DNA from: Thioclava arctica | GTDB lineage: Bacteria > Pseudomonadota > Alphaproteobacteria > Rhodobacterales > Rhodobacteraceae | NCBI RefSeq assembly: GCF_040892615.1 | Contig: NZ_JBFRYC010000003.1 | Span: forward strand, 62,001-126,000 | Length of the DNA stretch: 64,000 bases | Reading direction: 5' to 3' | Shown: piece after piece, positions 19,877-27,612 of the stretch | Layout of the letters: each line of letters starts with the position of its first letter | How positions within the stretch are numbered: position 1 is the stretch's first letter | Notes under the pieces: model-generated | Told to the model about the DNA's origin: nothing | Databases searched by the model: none | The model's input: only the letters and a program-made list of their open reading frames with translations | Translations under genes and position numbers: made by a program

Positions 19877-20529
19877 AAATTGCGTGGCGGGCGAGGTTTG
19901 TAGACCGGCAAGGTCCAGCCAAACCGTAGCGATCCCGCGCGCAACACAAAGGTCGTCGCCGCACAGATCAGCAGCGCCGTGAACCGATCAACCCCTAGGC
20001 CACTCGCAATCAGCGCGCTGGCAGCCCCCGCAAAGGCGCAGCTCAGATACAGCTCGCCCTGTTTAAGCATCAAGGGCACCTCGTTACACACCACATCGCG
20101 CATCAGACCGCCAAATGACCCGGTCACGACGCCCATGATCAGCACGATCACCGGCCCGTGGCCCAGCTTCATCGTGATCGCGACGCCCGCAGGCACCGCT
20201 ATGGCCAGCGCGCAGGCATCCAGCCACAGCAGCGCGCGATAGCGGCTTTCCAGCAGATGTGCGGTGAAAAACACTACGACCGCGGCCCCGGCGGCGATCA
20301 CCACAAAGTTCGGATCGCCCACCCAGAACACCATGTCACGCCCCAGCAACAGATCGCGCAGCGTGCCACCGCCCACCGCCGTCAGCGCCGCGATAAAGAT
20401 GAAGCCCACGAGATCCAATTGTTGGCGCGAGGCCACCAGCGCCCCGGTCAGCGCGAAAACCAGCACCGAGGCGTAATCGAGCCCGGTGCCGATGGGTAGA
20501 TCGCTTAGCCACGCGGGCAGCGGGCTCAT
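19873..20529 (-). CDS. TRIC-like cation channel family protein (UPF0126, YicG type)
   Basis: 218 residues with seven predicted membrane helices formed by two repeats of the same three-helix unit. Repeat one contains FALTGALVASRQQLDLVGF and GGGTLRDLLLG; repeat two contains GVVTGSFGGLMRDVVCNEVPL. These glycine-rich GGG(T/L)-RD motifs define the bacterial TRIC homologues, which form trimeric K+-permeable channels. Start ATG 20529 overlaps the rnhA stop by four bases, so it belongs to the long minus-strand run rnhA-GST-DUF3429-ispH. Confidence 0.88.
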   Translation of the reverse strand: MSPLPAWLSDLPIGTGLDYASVLVFALTGALVASRQQLDLVGFIFIAALTAVGGGTLRDLLLGRDMVFWVGDPNFVVIAAGAAVVVFFTAHLLESRYRALLWLDACALAIAVPAGVAITMKLGHGPVIVLIMGVVTGSFGGLMRDVVCNEVPLMLKQGELYLSCAFAGAASALIASGLGVDRFTALLICAATTFVLRAGSLRFGWTLPVYKPRPPRNF

Positions 20530-20990
20530 CCGGCTTTGCCCAGCTTGAATGGGGCCATGCCGGCGCGGGCCAGTTCGTCAGCCAGCTCGTTCTCGGCGTG
20601 GCCGGCGTGGCCCTTGATCCATTTCCACGTTACCGAATGGCGCGCTTGGGCTGCATCGAGGCGTTGCCACAGATCGACATTCTTCACTGGCTTCTTGTTC
20701 GCGGTTTTCCAACCATTGCGCTTCCAGCCGTGAATCCAACCGGTCACACCGTTCTTCACATAGGCCGAGTCGGTGGTGATGGTGATTTCCGAATCTCGCT
20801 TCAGCGCCTCAAGCGCGTTGATCGCGGCCAGCAATTCCATCCGGTTGTTGGTGGTATCGGCCTCGCCGCCCTTGAGCCTGCGCTCTTTGGCGATCCGCGC
20901 GCCATCCATCGCGCGCATCACCACGCCCCAGCCACCGGGGCCGGGATTGCCGCTGCACGCGCCATCCGTCCATGCGTGAATCTCAGCCAT
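20526..20990 (-). CDS. rnhA: Ribonuclease HI
   Basis: 154 residues from ATG 20990, chosen because the RNase HI domain begins right there (MAEIHAWTDGACSGNPGPGG). RNase HI cuts RNA in RNA-DNA hybrids during replication and R-loop removal. Catalytic residues visible are Asp9, Glu52 (NNRMELLAA) and Asp74 (TTDSAYVKNG), with the later IKGHAGHAENELAD loop supplying His and the fourth Asp. Length matches E. coli RnhA (155). It overlaps the end of the GST gene by eight bases. Confidence 0.97.
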   Translation of the reverse strand: MAEIHAWTDGACSGNPGPGGWGVVMRAMDGARIAKERRLKGGEADTTNNRMELLAAINALEALKRDSEITITTDSAYVKNGVTGWIHGWKRNGWKTANKKPVKNVDLWQRLDAAQARHSVTWKWIKGHAGHAENELADELARAGMAPFKLGKAG

Positions 20991-21591
20991 CAAGCCCCAC
21001 ATATCCATCCAGCGCTGCGATCCGATCCAGCCACGCGCCCAGCGCCGGGAAAGGCGACAGATCGAACCCACCACGGCTTTCGGCGGTGTGGGTATAGGCG
21101 TAAAGGCAGATATCGGCGAGGCTGATCGCATCGCCCACAAGCCAATTTCGGCCCTTCAGCGCATCCTCCATCACTTGCAATAGCGCATTGCCGCGCTCCA
21201 GCAGATCGGCCAAGCGTTGCGGCGTGGCCTCGGGTTTGCGATGCGCATAGTGCAGCAGGGCGGCGCGCACTGCGATCACACCCTCATGTTGGTTTTGCTC
21301 CCAGAACATCCATGACAACATCTGCGCGCGCGCAAAGGCGTCTTGCGGGATGAAATCGCTGCCCTCGCCCAGCCAGAACAGGATCGCATTGGATTCTCCC
21401 AACACCCGGTCATCGCCCAGATGCAGAGTCGGTGCCTTGCCAAAGGGAAGCGCGCCGCTTTCATGGGCCTTGGCCAGCGCCTCGGTGTCATATTCGACAT
21501 CAATGCACTGATAGGCGCGCCCTTGCAGCGCCAGCAGCAACCGCACCTTGTAGCTATTGCCCGACGAGGGCATCGAATACAGCGTCATCAT
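20983..21591 (-). CDS. Glutathione S-transferase family protein
   Basis: 202 residues from ATG 21591. The N-terminal thioredoxin fold has the glutathione site with MPSSGNSYKVRLLL and the cis-Pro segment KAPTLHLGDDRVLGESNAIL (Glu-Ser contacts glutathione). The helical C-terminal domain includes WLVGDAISLADICLYAYTH, the N-capping box. It probably conjugates or reduces electrophiles in the cytoplasm; the substrate is unknown. It sits between DUF3429 and rnhA genes, overlapping rnhA. The upstream frame continues beyond 21591, but those residues overlap the preceding gene and do not look like GST. Confidence 0.9.
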   Translation of the reverse strand: MMTLYSMPSSGNSYKVRLLLALQGRAYQCIDVEYDTEALAKAHESGALPFGKAPTLHLGDDRVLGESNAILFWLGEGSDFIPQDAFARAQMLSWMFWEQNQHEGVIAVRAALLHYAHRKPEATPQRLADLLERGNALLQVMEDALKGRNWLVGDAISLADICLYAYTHTAESRGGFDLSPFPALGAWLDRIAALDGYVGLDG

Positions 21592-21596
21592 ATTAT

Positions 21597-22031
21597 TCAG
21601 GTCCTTACCAAGGCCACCAGACAGGCCACGACCACCACCGTCAGCCCAAGGCGCAACTTCATCCACCAGCCAGGGGCCAGCCCGCTGCGGGCAAAAACAT
21701 AATCAAGCGGTAGCAACAAGATAAACCCGATCAACAGGACAAAGTTGATCGGCATCCCCAGCACGGCCAGCAGGATAAAGATCAGGATCGGCGCGATGGA
21801 AATCGCATAGCCCGCGGACCACTCGGCCTTGGCGGCAAAGCCCCAAAGACAGCCCGCCATAAAGCAATAGATCATCAGCGCATAGCCCAGCACCGCCACG
21901 CGCGGATCGACCATGCCCGGCGGTAGCAGCGCGCCGGTCTGCACCACCAACACGCCCCAGACAAAGGGGATCAGCCCGGCGACGCCCAGCATCAGCGCCA
22001 GCCCCGGAATGCGCGGTCCGATCGCGCGCAT
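21597..22031 (-). CDS. DUF3429 family membrane protein
   Basis: 144 residues from ATG 22031, which overlaps the ispH stop as TGATG; GTG at 22034 is the alternative. Five hydrophobic segments (LALMLGVAGLIPFVWGVLVV, AVLGYALMIYCFMAGCLWGF, AISIAPILIFILLAVLG and others) make it a polytopic inner-membrane protein. The GCLWGFA segment is typical of the DUF3429 family. No function is established. Its tight packing between ispH and a GST gene is probably just operon convenience. Confidence 0.8.
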   Translation of the reverse strand: MRAIGPRIPGLALMLGVAGLIPFVWGVLVVQTGALLPPGMVDPRVAVLGYALMIYCFMAGCLWGFAAKAEWSAGYAISIAPILIFILLAVLGMPINFVLLIGFILLLPLDYVFARSGLAPGWWMKLRLGLTVVVVACLVALVRT

Positions 22032-22978
22032 CACGCGGTCTCGCGCAGCACGCGCGGCACTTTGAACTCGATATCTTCGCGTGCGGTCTCGATCTGATCG
22101 ACGGTCAGGTCATAGCGGTCGCGAAAGGCCACTATCACCTCGTCGATCAGCACCTCGGGCGCGCTCGCCCCGGCTGTTACGCCCACCGCCTTGGCGCCTG
22201 CAATGGCACGCCAGTCGATATCATCAGCGCGCTGCACGAGCTGCGCATAGCCACAGCCCGCCGCGCGCCCGACCTCGACCAGACGGCGCGAATTGGACGA
22301 ATTAGGCGCGCCAATCACCAGCAGCGCATCAATCTGCCCCGCCATCGCCTTGACCGAGGCCTGACGGTTCGTCGTGGCATAGCAGATGTCTTCTTTCGCG
22401 GGCCCGACAATCGCGGGAAACCGGTCTTGCAAAGCCGCCACGATGGCCGCCGTATCATCGACCGACAAGGTGGTTTGGGTGATGAAGGCCAACTGATCGG
22501 GATCGCGCGGCGTAATCTTTGCCACGTCCTCGATCGTTTCGACCAGCAGCACTTCGCCCTCGGCCAGTTGCCCCATTGTGCCCAGCACTTCGGGGTGACC
22601 GGCATGACCGATCATCACCATCTGATGACCATTATCCGAGTGCCGCTCGGCTTCTTTGTGCACCTTACTCACCAGCGGGCAGGTCGCATCAACATAGATC
22701 ATCTCGCGCCGCTCAGCCTCGGCGGGCACGGATTTGGGCACCCCATGAGCCGAGAAAATCACCGGCCGATCCGTCGGGCATTCGTCCAGCTCTTCGACAA
22801 ACACCGCGCCTTTGTTGCGCAACGTATCAACGACATATTTGTTATGCACGATCTCATGGCGCACATAGACCGGCGCGCCCCATTTTTCGAGCGCCATCTC
22901 GACGATCTTGATCGCCCGGTCCACGCCCGCGCAAAACCCGCGCGGGGCCGCCAGATAAAGGGTCAGGGAAGGTTTCAT
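22031..22978 (-). CDS. ispH: 4-hydroxy-3-methylbut-2-enyl diphosphate reductase
   Basis: 315 residues from ATG 22978 with AAGGAGAGCG just upstream. IspH is the last enzyme of the MEP isoprenoid pathway and makes IPP and DMAPP using a [4Fe-4S] cluster. The three cluster cysteines are visible: Cys16 (APRGFCAGVDRA), about Cys100 (DATCPLVSKVH) and about Cys199 (DICYATTNRQ). The catalytic region VIGAPNSSNSRRL, which holds the Ser/Asn substrate contacts, is intact. Normal length for the family. It leads the minus-strand run ispH-DUF3429-GST-rnhA-TRIC. Confidence 0.98.
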   Translation of the reverse strand: MKPSLTLYLAAPRGFCAGVDRAIKIVEMALEKWGAPVYVRHEIVHNKYVVDTLRNKGAVFVEELDECPTDRPVIFSAHGVPKSVPAEAERREMIYVDATCPLVSKVHKEAERHSDNGHQMVMIGHAGHPEVLGTMGQLAEGEVLLVETIEDVAKITPRDPDQLAFITQTTLSVDDTAAIVAALQDRFPAIVGPAKEDICYATTNRQASVKAMAGQIDALLVIGAPNSSNSRRLVEVGRAAGCGYAQLVQRADDIDWRAIAGAKAVGVTAGASAPEVLIDEVIVAFRDRYDLTVDQIETAREDIEFKVPRVLRETA

Positions 22979-23045
22979 CGCGCTCTCCTTCGGTCTGGTT
23001 ACTGACCTAATGCGGGTATTGGCGCAGGTCCAGTGGCCGCATAGC

Positions 23046-23855
23046 TTAGCGCCAAGTCGGATGGAAACGCCCTGCCGGTGAGAGTGTGAAAATATCCACC
23101 CCATCCGCCGTGACGCCCACCGAATGCTCAAACTGCGCGCTCAGCGATTTGTCCCGCGTCACCGCTGTCCAGTCATCGGCCAGAACCTTGGTTTCAGGGC
23201 GACCCAGATTGACCATTGGCTCGATCGTAAAGATCATGCCCTCTTCCAGCATCGGCCCAGATCCCGCGCGCCCGTAATGCAGCACGTTTGGCGGGGAATG
23301 AAATACTTCGCCCACGCCGTGACCGCAGAAATCGCGCACCACCGACATCCGGTGACCCTCGACAAATTTCTGAATCGCATGGCCGATATCGCCAAAGGTA
23401 TTGCCCGGCTTGACCTGCTCAATCCCGATCATCAGCGCATCATGCGTGACCTGAATCAGCCGTTCGGCCTTGCGCGACAAAGTGCCCGCCACATACATCC
23501 GCGAGCTGTCGCCAAACCAGCCGTTCAAAATCACAGTCACGTCGATATTGACGATATCACCGTCTTTAAGGCGCTTGTCACTGGGGATGCCGTGACAAAC
23601 GACGTGGTTAATCGAGATGCAGCTTGCGTGGCGATAGCCGCGATAGCCAATCGTGGCCGAGGTCGCACCCATCTCGCCGACGCGCTTTTCGATAAACGCA
23701 TCCAACTCGCCGGTCGACACGCCGGGCTTCACGAGATCGGCGACCTCGTCAAGGATCTGGGCCGTGACCTGGCTCGAGGCACGCATTCCCTCGAAATCAT
23801 TTTGGTCGTAAATGCGAATGCCGTCTTTGGTCACACGGCCGTGGCTATTGTCCAA
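23046..23855 (-). CDS. map: Type I methionine aminopeptidase
   Basis: 269 residues from TTG 23855. The TTG is chosen because AGGAG lies seven bases upstream and the next frame upstream has no ribosome binding site. The enzyme removes initiator Met from nascent proteins. Metal ligands appear in NIDVTVILNGWFGDSSRMY (two Asp), RDFCGHGVGEVFHSPPNV (His), IFTIEPM (Glu) and SAQFEHSVGVT (Glu). The GRAGSGPMLEEGM loop and HASCISINHVVCHG segment match type I MetAPs. Length fits the class. The bases after it separate it from ispH, so it is probably its own unit. Confidence 0.97.
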   Translation of the reverse strand: MDNSHGRVTKDGIRIYDQNDFEGMRASSQVTAQILDEVADLVKPGVSTGELDAFIEKRVGEMGATSATIGYRGYRHASCISINHVVCHGIPSDKRLKDGDIVNIDVTVILNGWFGDSSRMYVAGTLSRKAERLIQVTHDALMIGIEQVKPGNTFGDIGHAIQKFVEGHRMSVVRDFCGHGVGEVFHSPPNVLHYGRAGSGPMLEEGMIFTIEPMVNLGRPETKVLADDWTAVTRDKSLSAQFEHSVGVTADGVDIFTLSPAGRFHPTWR

Positions 23856-23971
23856 GGCTCTACTCCTAACGCTTTTGCGCTTTAGATAGTCACAATTACA
23901 CCGCTTGGCCAGTGCCCGGCCTTTCCCGCGCAGGGGCTGCGCCCTATACCAAGGCAAAAGGAGGCCAATCC

Positions 23972-24700
23972 ATGCCCAATCCCACCGCCGCAATCTTGAT
24001 TATCGGAGACGAAATCTTGTCCGGGCGCACCCGCGAAGGCAATGCCCATTTTCTTGCCAGCAAGCTGGTGGAACACGGTATTGATTGCCGCGAAATCCGC
24101 GTCATTCCCGATGACCACGCCGGAATCATCGAGGCGGTGCGCGCGCTGTCAAAGCGGTTCGATCATGTATTCACCAGTGGCGGCATTGGCCCAACGCATG
24201 ACGATATCACCGCCGATGCGGTGGCCGAGGCGATGGGCGTCGGGCTGGATGTGCGCGACGATGCGCGTGCGCTCTTGGCCAAGCATTACGCCGCGCGCGA
24301 TACTGAATTCACCGCCGCACGCCTGCGCATGGCGCGCATTCCCGATGGCGCGACGCTGATCGACAACCCGGTTTCGGTCGCGCCCGGGTTCTCCTGTGAC
24401 AATGTGCATGTGATGGCAGGCGTGCCCAATATCTTTCAGGCAATGGTTACAGGTCTGCTGCCGCGCCTGACCGGAGGGGCGCCCGTGATCTCGCGCAACT
24501 GGCAGGTGATGGAGGCGGAATCGACAGTGGCCGATGAGCTGCGCGCGATTGCAGGACAGTTCGGCGATCTTTCCTTCGGTTCCTATCCCTTTGTGCAAGA
24601 GGGGCGCTATGGCACTAATCTCGTGGTGCGCGGACAGGAGCCCGCGCAGGTTGAGGCCGGGCTTGGCGCACTGAAATCAGCCTTTCCGGAGGGGCAATGA
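23972..24700 (+). CDS. Molybdopterin-binding (MoCF/CinA N-terminal) domain protein
   Basis: 242 residues from ATG 23972 with AAGGAGG eight bases upstream. It is a single MoaB/MogA-like domain with the motifs AILIIGDEILSGRTREGN, FTSGGIGPTHDDITADAVAE and VMAGVPNIFQAM, as in the N-terminal half of CinA. The C-terminal PncC (NMN deamidase) half of CinA is absent, a common stand-alone form. It may bind a pterin or have ADP-ribose pyrophosphatase activity; the role is not proven. It begins a three-gene plus-strand operon with a GNAT and an OmpA-like protein, overlapping the GNAT by ATGA. Confidence 0.85.
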   Translation: MPNPTAAILIIGDEILSGRTREGNAHFLASKLVEHGIDCREIRVIPDDHAGIIEAVRALSKRFDHVFTSGGIGPTHDDITADAVAEAMGVGLDVRDDARALLAKHYAARDTEFTAARLRMARIPDGATLIDNPVSVAPGFSCDNVHVMAGVPNIFQAMVTGLLPRLTGGAPVISRNWQVMEAESTVADELRAIAGQFGDLSFGSYPFVQEGRYGTNLVVRGQEPAQVEAGLGALKSAFPEGQ

Positions 24701-25422
24701 GCAAGGACCCAAGCACCATCCCAAGCACCATCATTGACGCCACTTGGCCTGCGGCAGCGACGCAAGTTGCGGGCGGCTTCTTGATTCGCGAGGGGCAAGG
24801 CGGCGGCTCACGGGTGAGTTGCGCCACGCTGATTGCTCCGTTCGGTGACGCCGACATAGCCGCTGCCGAGGCCGCGCATCGCGCCTTGGGCCAGACCCCA
24901 CGCTTCATGATCCGCCCCGAGGACAGCGCGCTGGATGCAGCGCTCGAGGCTCGGGGGTATATTGCCTATGACCCGGTCTTTCTGTGGTCCGCCCCGATCG
25001 CGCAGATGCAGGGAGAGGTGCCCCCTGTTACGGCGTTCGCGCATTGGCCGCCGCTGCAAATCGCGCGCGATCTTTGGAGCGAGTTGGAGGTCGGCCCCGA
25101 ACGCCAAGCGATCATGGACCGGGTGACAGGGCCGAAGGTCTGTGTGCTGGGCCGCAAACAAGATCGCGCCGCCGGGGTCGCCTTTGTCGCGATGCACGAA
25201 GGCACGGCGATGTTGCACGCGCTCGCGGTCGCACCGCAATTTCGGCGCAGCGGGCTGGCGCGCGTGATGGTGCATGAGGGCGCGCGCTGGGCTTTGGCGC
25301 AGGGGGCCAGCCGGTTTGAAATGCTTGTCACCCATGCCAATGACGCCTCGAACGCGCTGGCGCAAAGCCTCGGGATGACGCAACGTGCGGGCTATCACTA
25401 TCGCCGGGAGGGCGGAAAATGA
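24697..25422 (+). CDS. GNAT family N-acetyltransferase
   Basis: 241 residues. The C-terminal half has the acetyl-CoA-binding GNAT core: LHALAVAPQFRRSGLARVMV (motif A, R-x-x-G-L-A) followed by ARWALAQGASRFEMLV and NALAQSLGM. The first 120 residues are less conserved and may be a second, degenerate GNAT fold, since 'LGQTPRFMIRPEDSALDAAL' resembles motifs seen in tandem GNATs. The acceptor substrate is unknown. It overlaps both neighbours by four bases, so it is co-translated with the MoCF protein and the OmpA-like protein. Confidence 0.85.
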   Translation: MSKDPSTIPSTIIDATWPAAATQVAGGFLIREGQGGGSRVSCATLIAPFGDADIAAAEAAHRALGQTPRFMIRPEDSALDAALEARGYIAYDPVFLWSAPIAQMQGEVPPVTAFAHWPPLQIARDLWSELEVGPERQAIMDRVTGPKVCVLGRKQDRAAGVAFVAMHEGTAMLHALAVAPQFRRSGLARVMVHEGARWALAQGASRFEMLVTHANDASNALAQSLGMTQRAGYHYRREGGK

Positions 25423-26378
25423 GAGGCGCGGCTTTCGTCTTGATGTTGGCCCTAAGCGGCGCACCTGCGCTGGCAGAGCCGCTCAACCTGACCCTGCCCG
25501 CTGGCGCCATTCAAGCGGACCAAGAATCAAGTCCTGCCACCAGCTATGCGCTGGCTGTGGGGCCGTGGAAGGGCGATTCGATGCAGACGCTGGCGCTGGA
25601 AGGCGCGCGCAGCGACACCGCTTGGCGGCTGCGCGCGAACCAGAATACCACGCTGCAATTGCTTGCCACGCTGCGCGAACAGCTTGCTCAGGCGGGCTAT
25701 ACGATGCTCTATGAATGCGACACCGAGGCCTGCGGCGGGTTTGATTTTCGCTACGCACTTGATTTGCTGCCCGAGCCCGCAATGCATGTCGATCTGGGCG
25801 ATTTTCGCTATTTCGCGGCACATAAGGGCAATGACTACGTGGCGATCACGGTCTCGCGCAGCTCGGAATCGGGCTTTGTCCAGATCACGACGATGAGCGT
25901 GCAAGACGTTACCCCGATTGTGCCCGACAATCCGCTCGCGATCCCGCAACAATCCGCGCCACTGCCCGGCAGTGCGGCAGCCACGGCCCTCTCACCATCT
26001 GTCTTTGCGGCACAGTTGGAATCGCAAGGCTCGGTCGCACTGGATGATTTGGACTTTGCCAGCGGTGAAGTGGCGCTGGGCTCGCGCGAGTATGCCTCGC
26101 TCAAAGACTTGGCCAGCTATCTGTCGGACCATCCCAAAGCGCAGGTGGTTCTGGTCGGACATACCGATGCGGTCGGCTCCTTGGCGGCCAATATCGCGCT
26201 GTCCAAACGCCGCGCAACGACCGTGCGCGCTAAACTCATTGCCGATTTTGCCGCCAACCCGGCCCAGATCAGCGCCGAAGGGGCAGGCTATCTGGCTCCG
26301 CGCGCCAGCAATCTGACGAAAGAGGGCCGTGAGAAAAACAGGCGGGTCGAAGTGGTTCTCACCTCGACCCAAATGTGA
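25419..26378 (+). CDS. OmpA-family outer membrane / peptidoglycan-binding protein
   Basis: 319 residues. A signal peptide (MRGAAFVLMLALSGAPALA) precedes an N-terminal domain of about 170 residues of unknown fold with a Cys pair (YECDTEACGGF). The C-terminal OmpA-like domain at about 200-315 has LDFASGEVAL, VVLVGHTDAVGS, NIALSKRRATTVRAKLI and EKNRRVEVVL, which bind meso-diaminopimelate of peptidoglycan. There is no beta-barrel, so it is probably periplasmic or lipid-independent rather than a true porin. It is the last gene of the operon; no clear terminator before the convergent LysR gene. Confidence 0.9.
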   Translation: MRGAAFVLMLALSGAPALAEPLNLTLPAGAIQADQESSPATSYALAVGPWKGDSMQTLALEGARSDTAWRLRANQNTTLQLLATLREQLAQAGYTMLYECDTEACGGFDFRYALDLLPEPAMHVDLGDFRYFAAHKGNDYVAITVSRSSESGFVQITTMSVQDVTPIVPDNPLAIPQQSAPLPGSAAATALSPSVFAAQLESQGSVALDDLDFASGEVALGSREYASLKDLASYLSDHPKAQVVLVGHTDAVGSLAANIALSKRRATTVRAKLIADFAANPAQISAEGAGYLAPRASNLTKEGREKNRRVEVVLTSTQM

Positions 26379-26417
26379 CAGCGTCCGACGGATAGAAAGC
26401 ACTGTGGGAGGGAAAGC

Positions 26418-27323
26418 TTACCAGTTGTCCGGGCCACGTTTCTCAAAAGTGTTGGCAAGGAAATCAATGAAAGCTCGCACTTTCGGCTGGGTAAAGCGGC
26501 CCGGCGGATAGACCGCGTAAATGCCCAGCGTTTCCATCGGCAATTCGGGCATGGCCTCTTTGACAAGACCATCCTTGAGCGCCTCGGCGTATAGGAAAGA
26601 CGGCAGATAGGCGATGCCAAGCCCCGCGATCGCGGCATGCAACAGCGACTGCCCGTCATTGACCGTCAGCCAGCCATTGGAGCGCACCTGACGCCGCTCG
26701 CCCGAGGGCGCGGTCAGCTTCCAGACATTACCAGCCGATTGGTTGGAATAATGTAGCAACTTGTGTTCATTGAGATCGTCGATCTTTTGCGGGCGACCAT
26801 AGCGTTGGAAATAGCCCGGCGAGGCGATCATACGGCGCGAGGTCTCGGTCAGTTTGCGCGCGCGCAGGCTGCTATCTTCCAGCTCGCCCACCCGGATCGC
26901 CATGTCGAACCCTTCCGAGATCAGTTCAACATAGCGGTTATTGAGCACCATGTTCACGGTAATCTCGGGAAACTCCTGCAAGAACTCCCCCAGAACAGGA
27001 GAGAGCAGATTGACCCCGAAATCGGTCGCGACCGAAATGCGCAACACCCCCGAAGGCGCCAGTTGCATTGAGGTTACCAGCGCATCCGCCTCGCCTGCAT
27101 CATTGAGTACACGGCGTGCCCGGTCATAATAGGCCAGCCCAATTTCGGTCGGGCTCACGCGGCGCGTCGTGCGATTGAGAAGCCGCGCCCCAAGTCGCGC
27201 CTCTAGTGCCGAAACATGCTTCGAAACAGCGGATTTGGAAATACCCAGCTTTTTCGCGGCATCGGTGAACCCCCCCTGATCCACGACCATCGCGAAGGCT
27301 TCCATTTCAGTCAGGCGATCCAT
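26418..27323 (-). CDS. LysR-family transcriptional regulator
   Basis: 301 residues from ATG 27323. The N-terminal winged helix-turn-helix (MDRLTEMEAFAMVVDQGGF ... SKSAVSKHVSALEARLGARLL) is classic LysR, with the NRTTRRVSPTEIG continuation typical of the AaeR/CrgA-like branch. The C-terminal effector domain includes LRISVATDFGVNLLSP and FDMAIRVGELEDSSL. It is divergent from the dienoyl-CoA reductase-like gene over 289 bases that hold a perfect 20-bp palindrome, so it probably controls that gene and itself. The co-inducer is unknown. Confidence 0.93.
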   Translation of the reverse strand: MDRLTEMEAFAMVVDQGGFTDAAKKLGISKSAVSKHVSALEARLGARLLNRTTRRVSPTEIGLAYYDRARRVLNDAGEADALVTSMQLAPSGVLRISVATDFGVNLLSPVLGEFLQEFPEITVNMVLNNRYVELISEGFDMAIRVGELEDSSLRARKLTETSRRMIASPGYFQRYGRPQKIDDLNEHKLLHYSNQSAGNVWKLTAPSGERRQVRSNGWLTVNDGQSLLHAAIAGLGIAYLPSFLYAEALKDGLVKEAMPELPMETLGIYAVYPPGRFTQPKVRAFIDFLANTFEKRGPDNW

Positions 27324-27406
27324 ATGCGCACCTTTTCGGTCTCGGCTTATTGCTTGTTCGGGAACAGTTCTGGCCCCCAATTCGGGCGCAAATGGGGCCA
27401 AGGGGG

Positions 27407-27426
27407 GACAATACCGCGGTATTGTC
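27407..27426. promoter_or_regulatory. Perfect 20-bp palindrome, candidate operator
   Basis: GACAATACCGCGGTATTGTC is its own reverse complement over all 20 bases. It is 83 bases upstream of the LysR gene start and 186 bases upstream of the oxidoreductase start. The ATAC...GTAT core resembles sites bound by LysR dimers. Whether it is the LysR site is inference from position. Confidence 0.65.
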
Positions 27427-27612
27427 ACACGTTGGTTACTGTTGCGAAACGATAGCCGCCCTTGCGCGAAACATCCCACCGGCAGGCGCAGCCGCCTTTT
27501 TACCAACGCTCACATGCGCGCAATCACACCCGAAAAGCAGCGTGACGCCGCGTTTGGCGTGACAAGATCGCGGTGCGCTTTCACAGTGACGCGCAGGTTA
27601 TGGGAGGACGAC

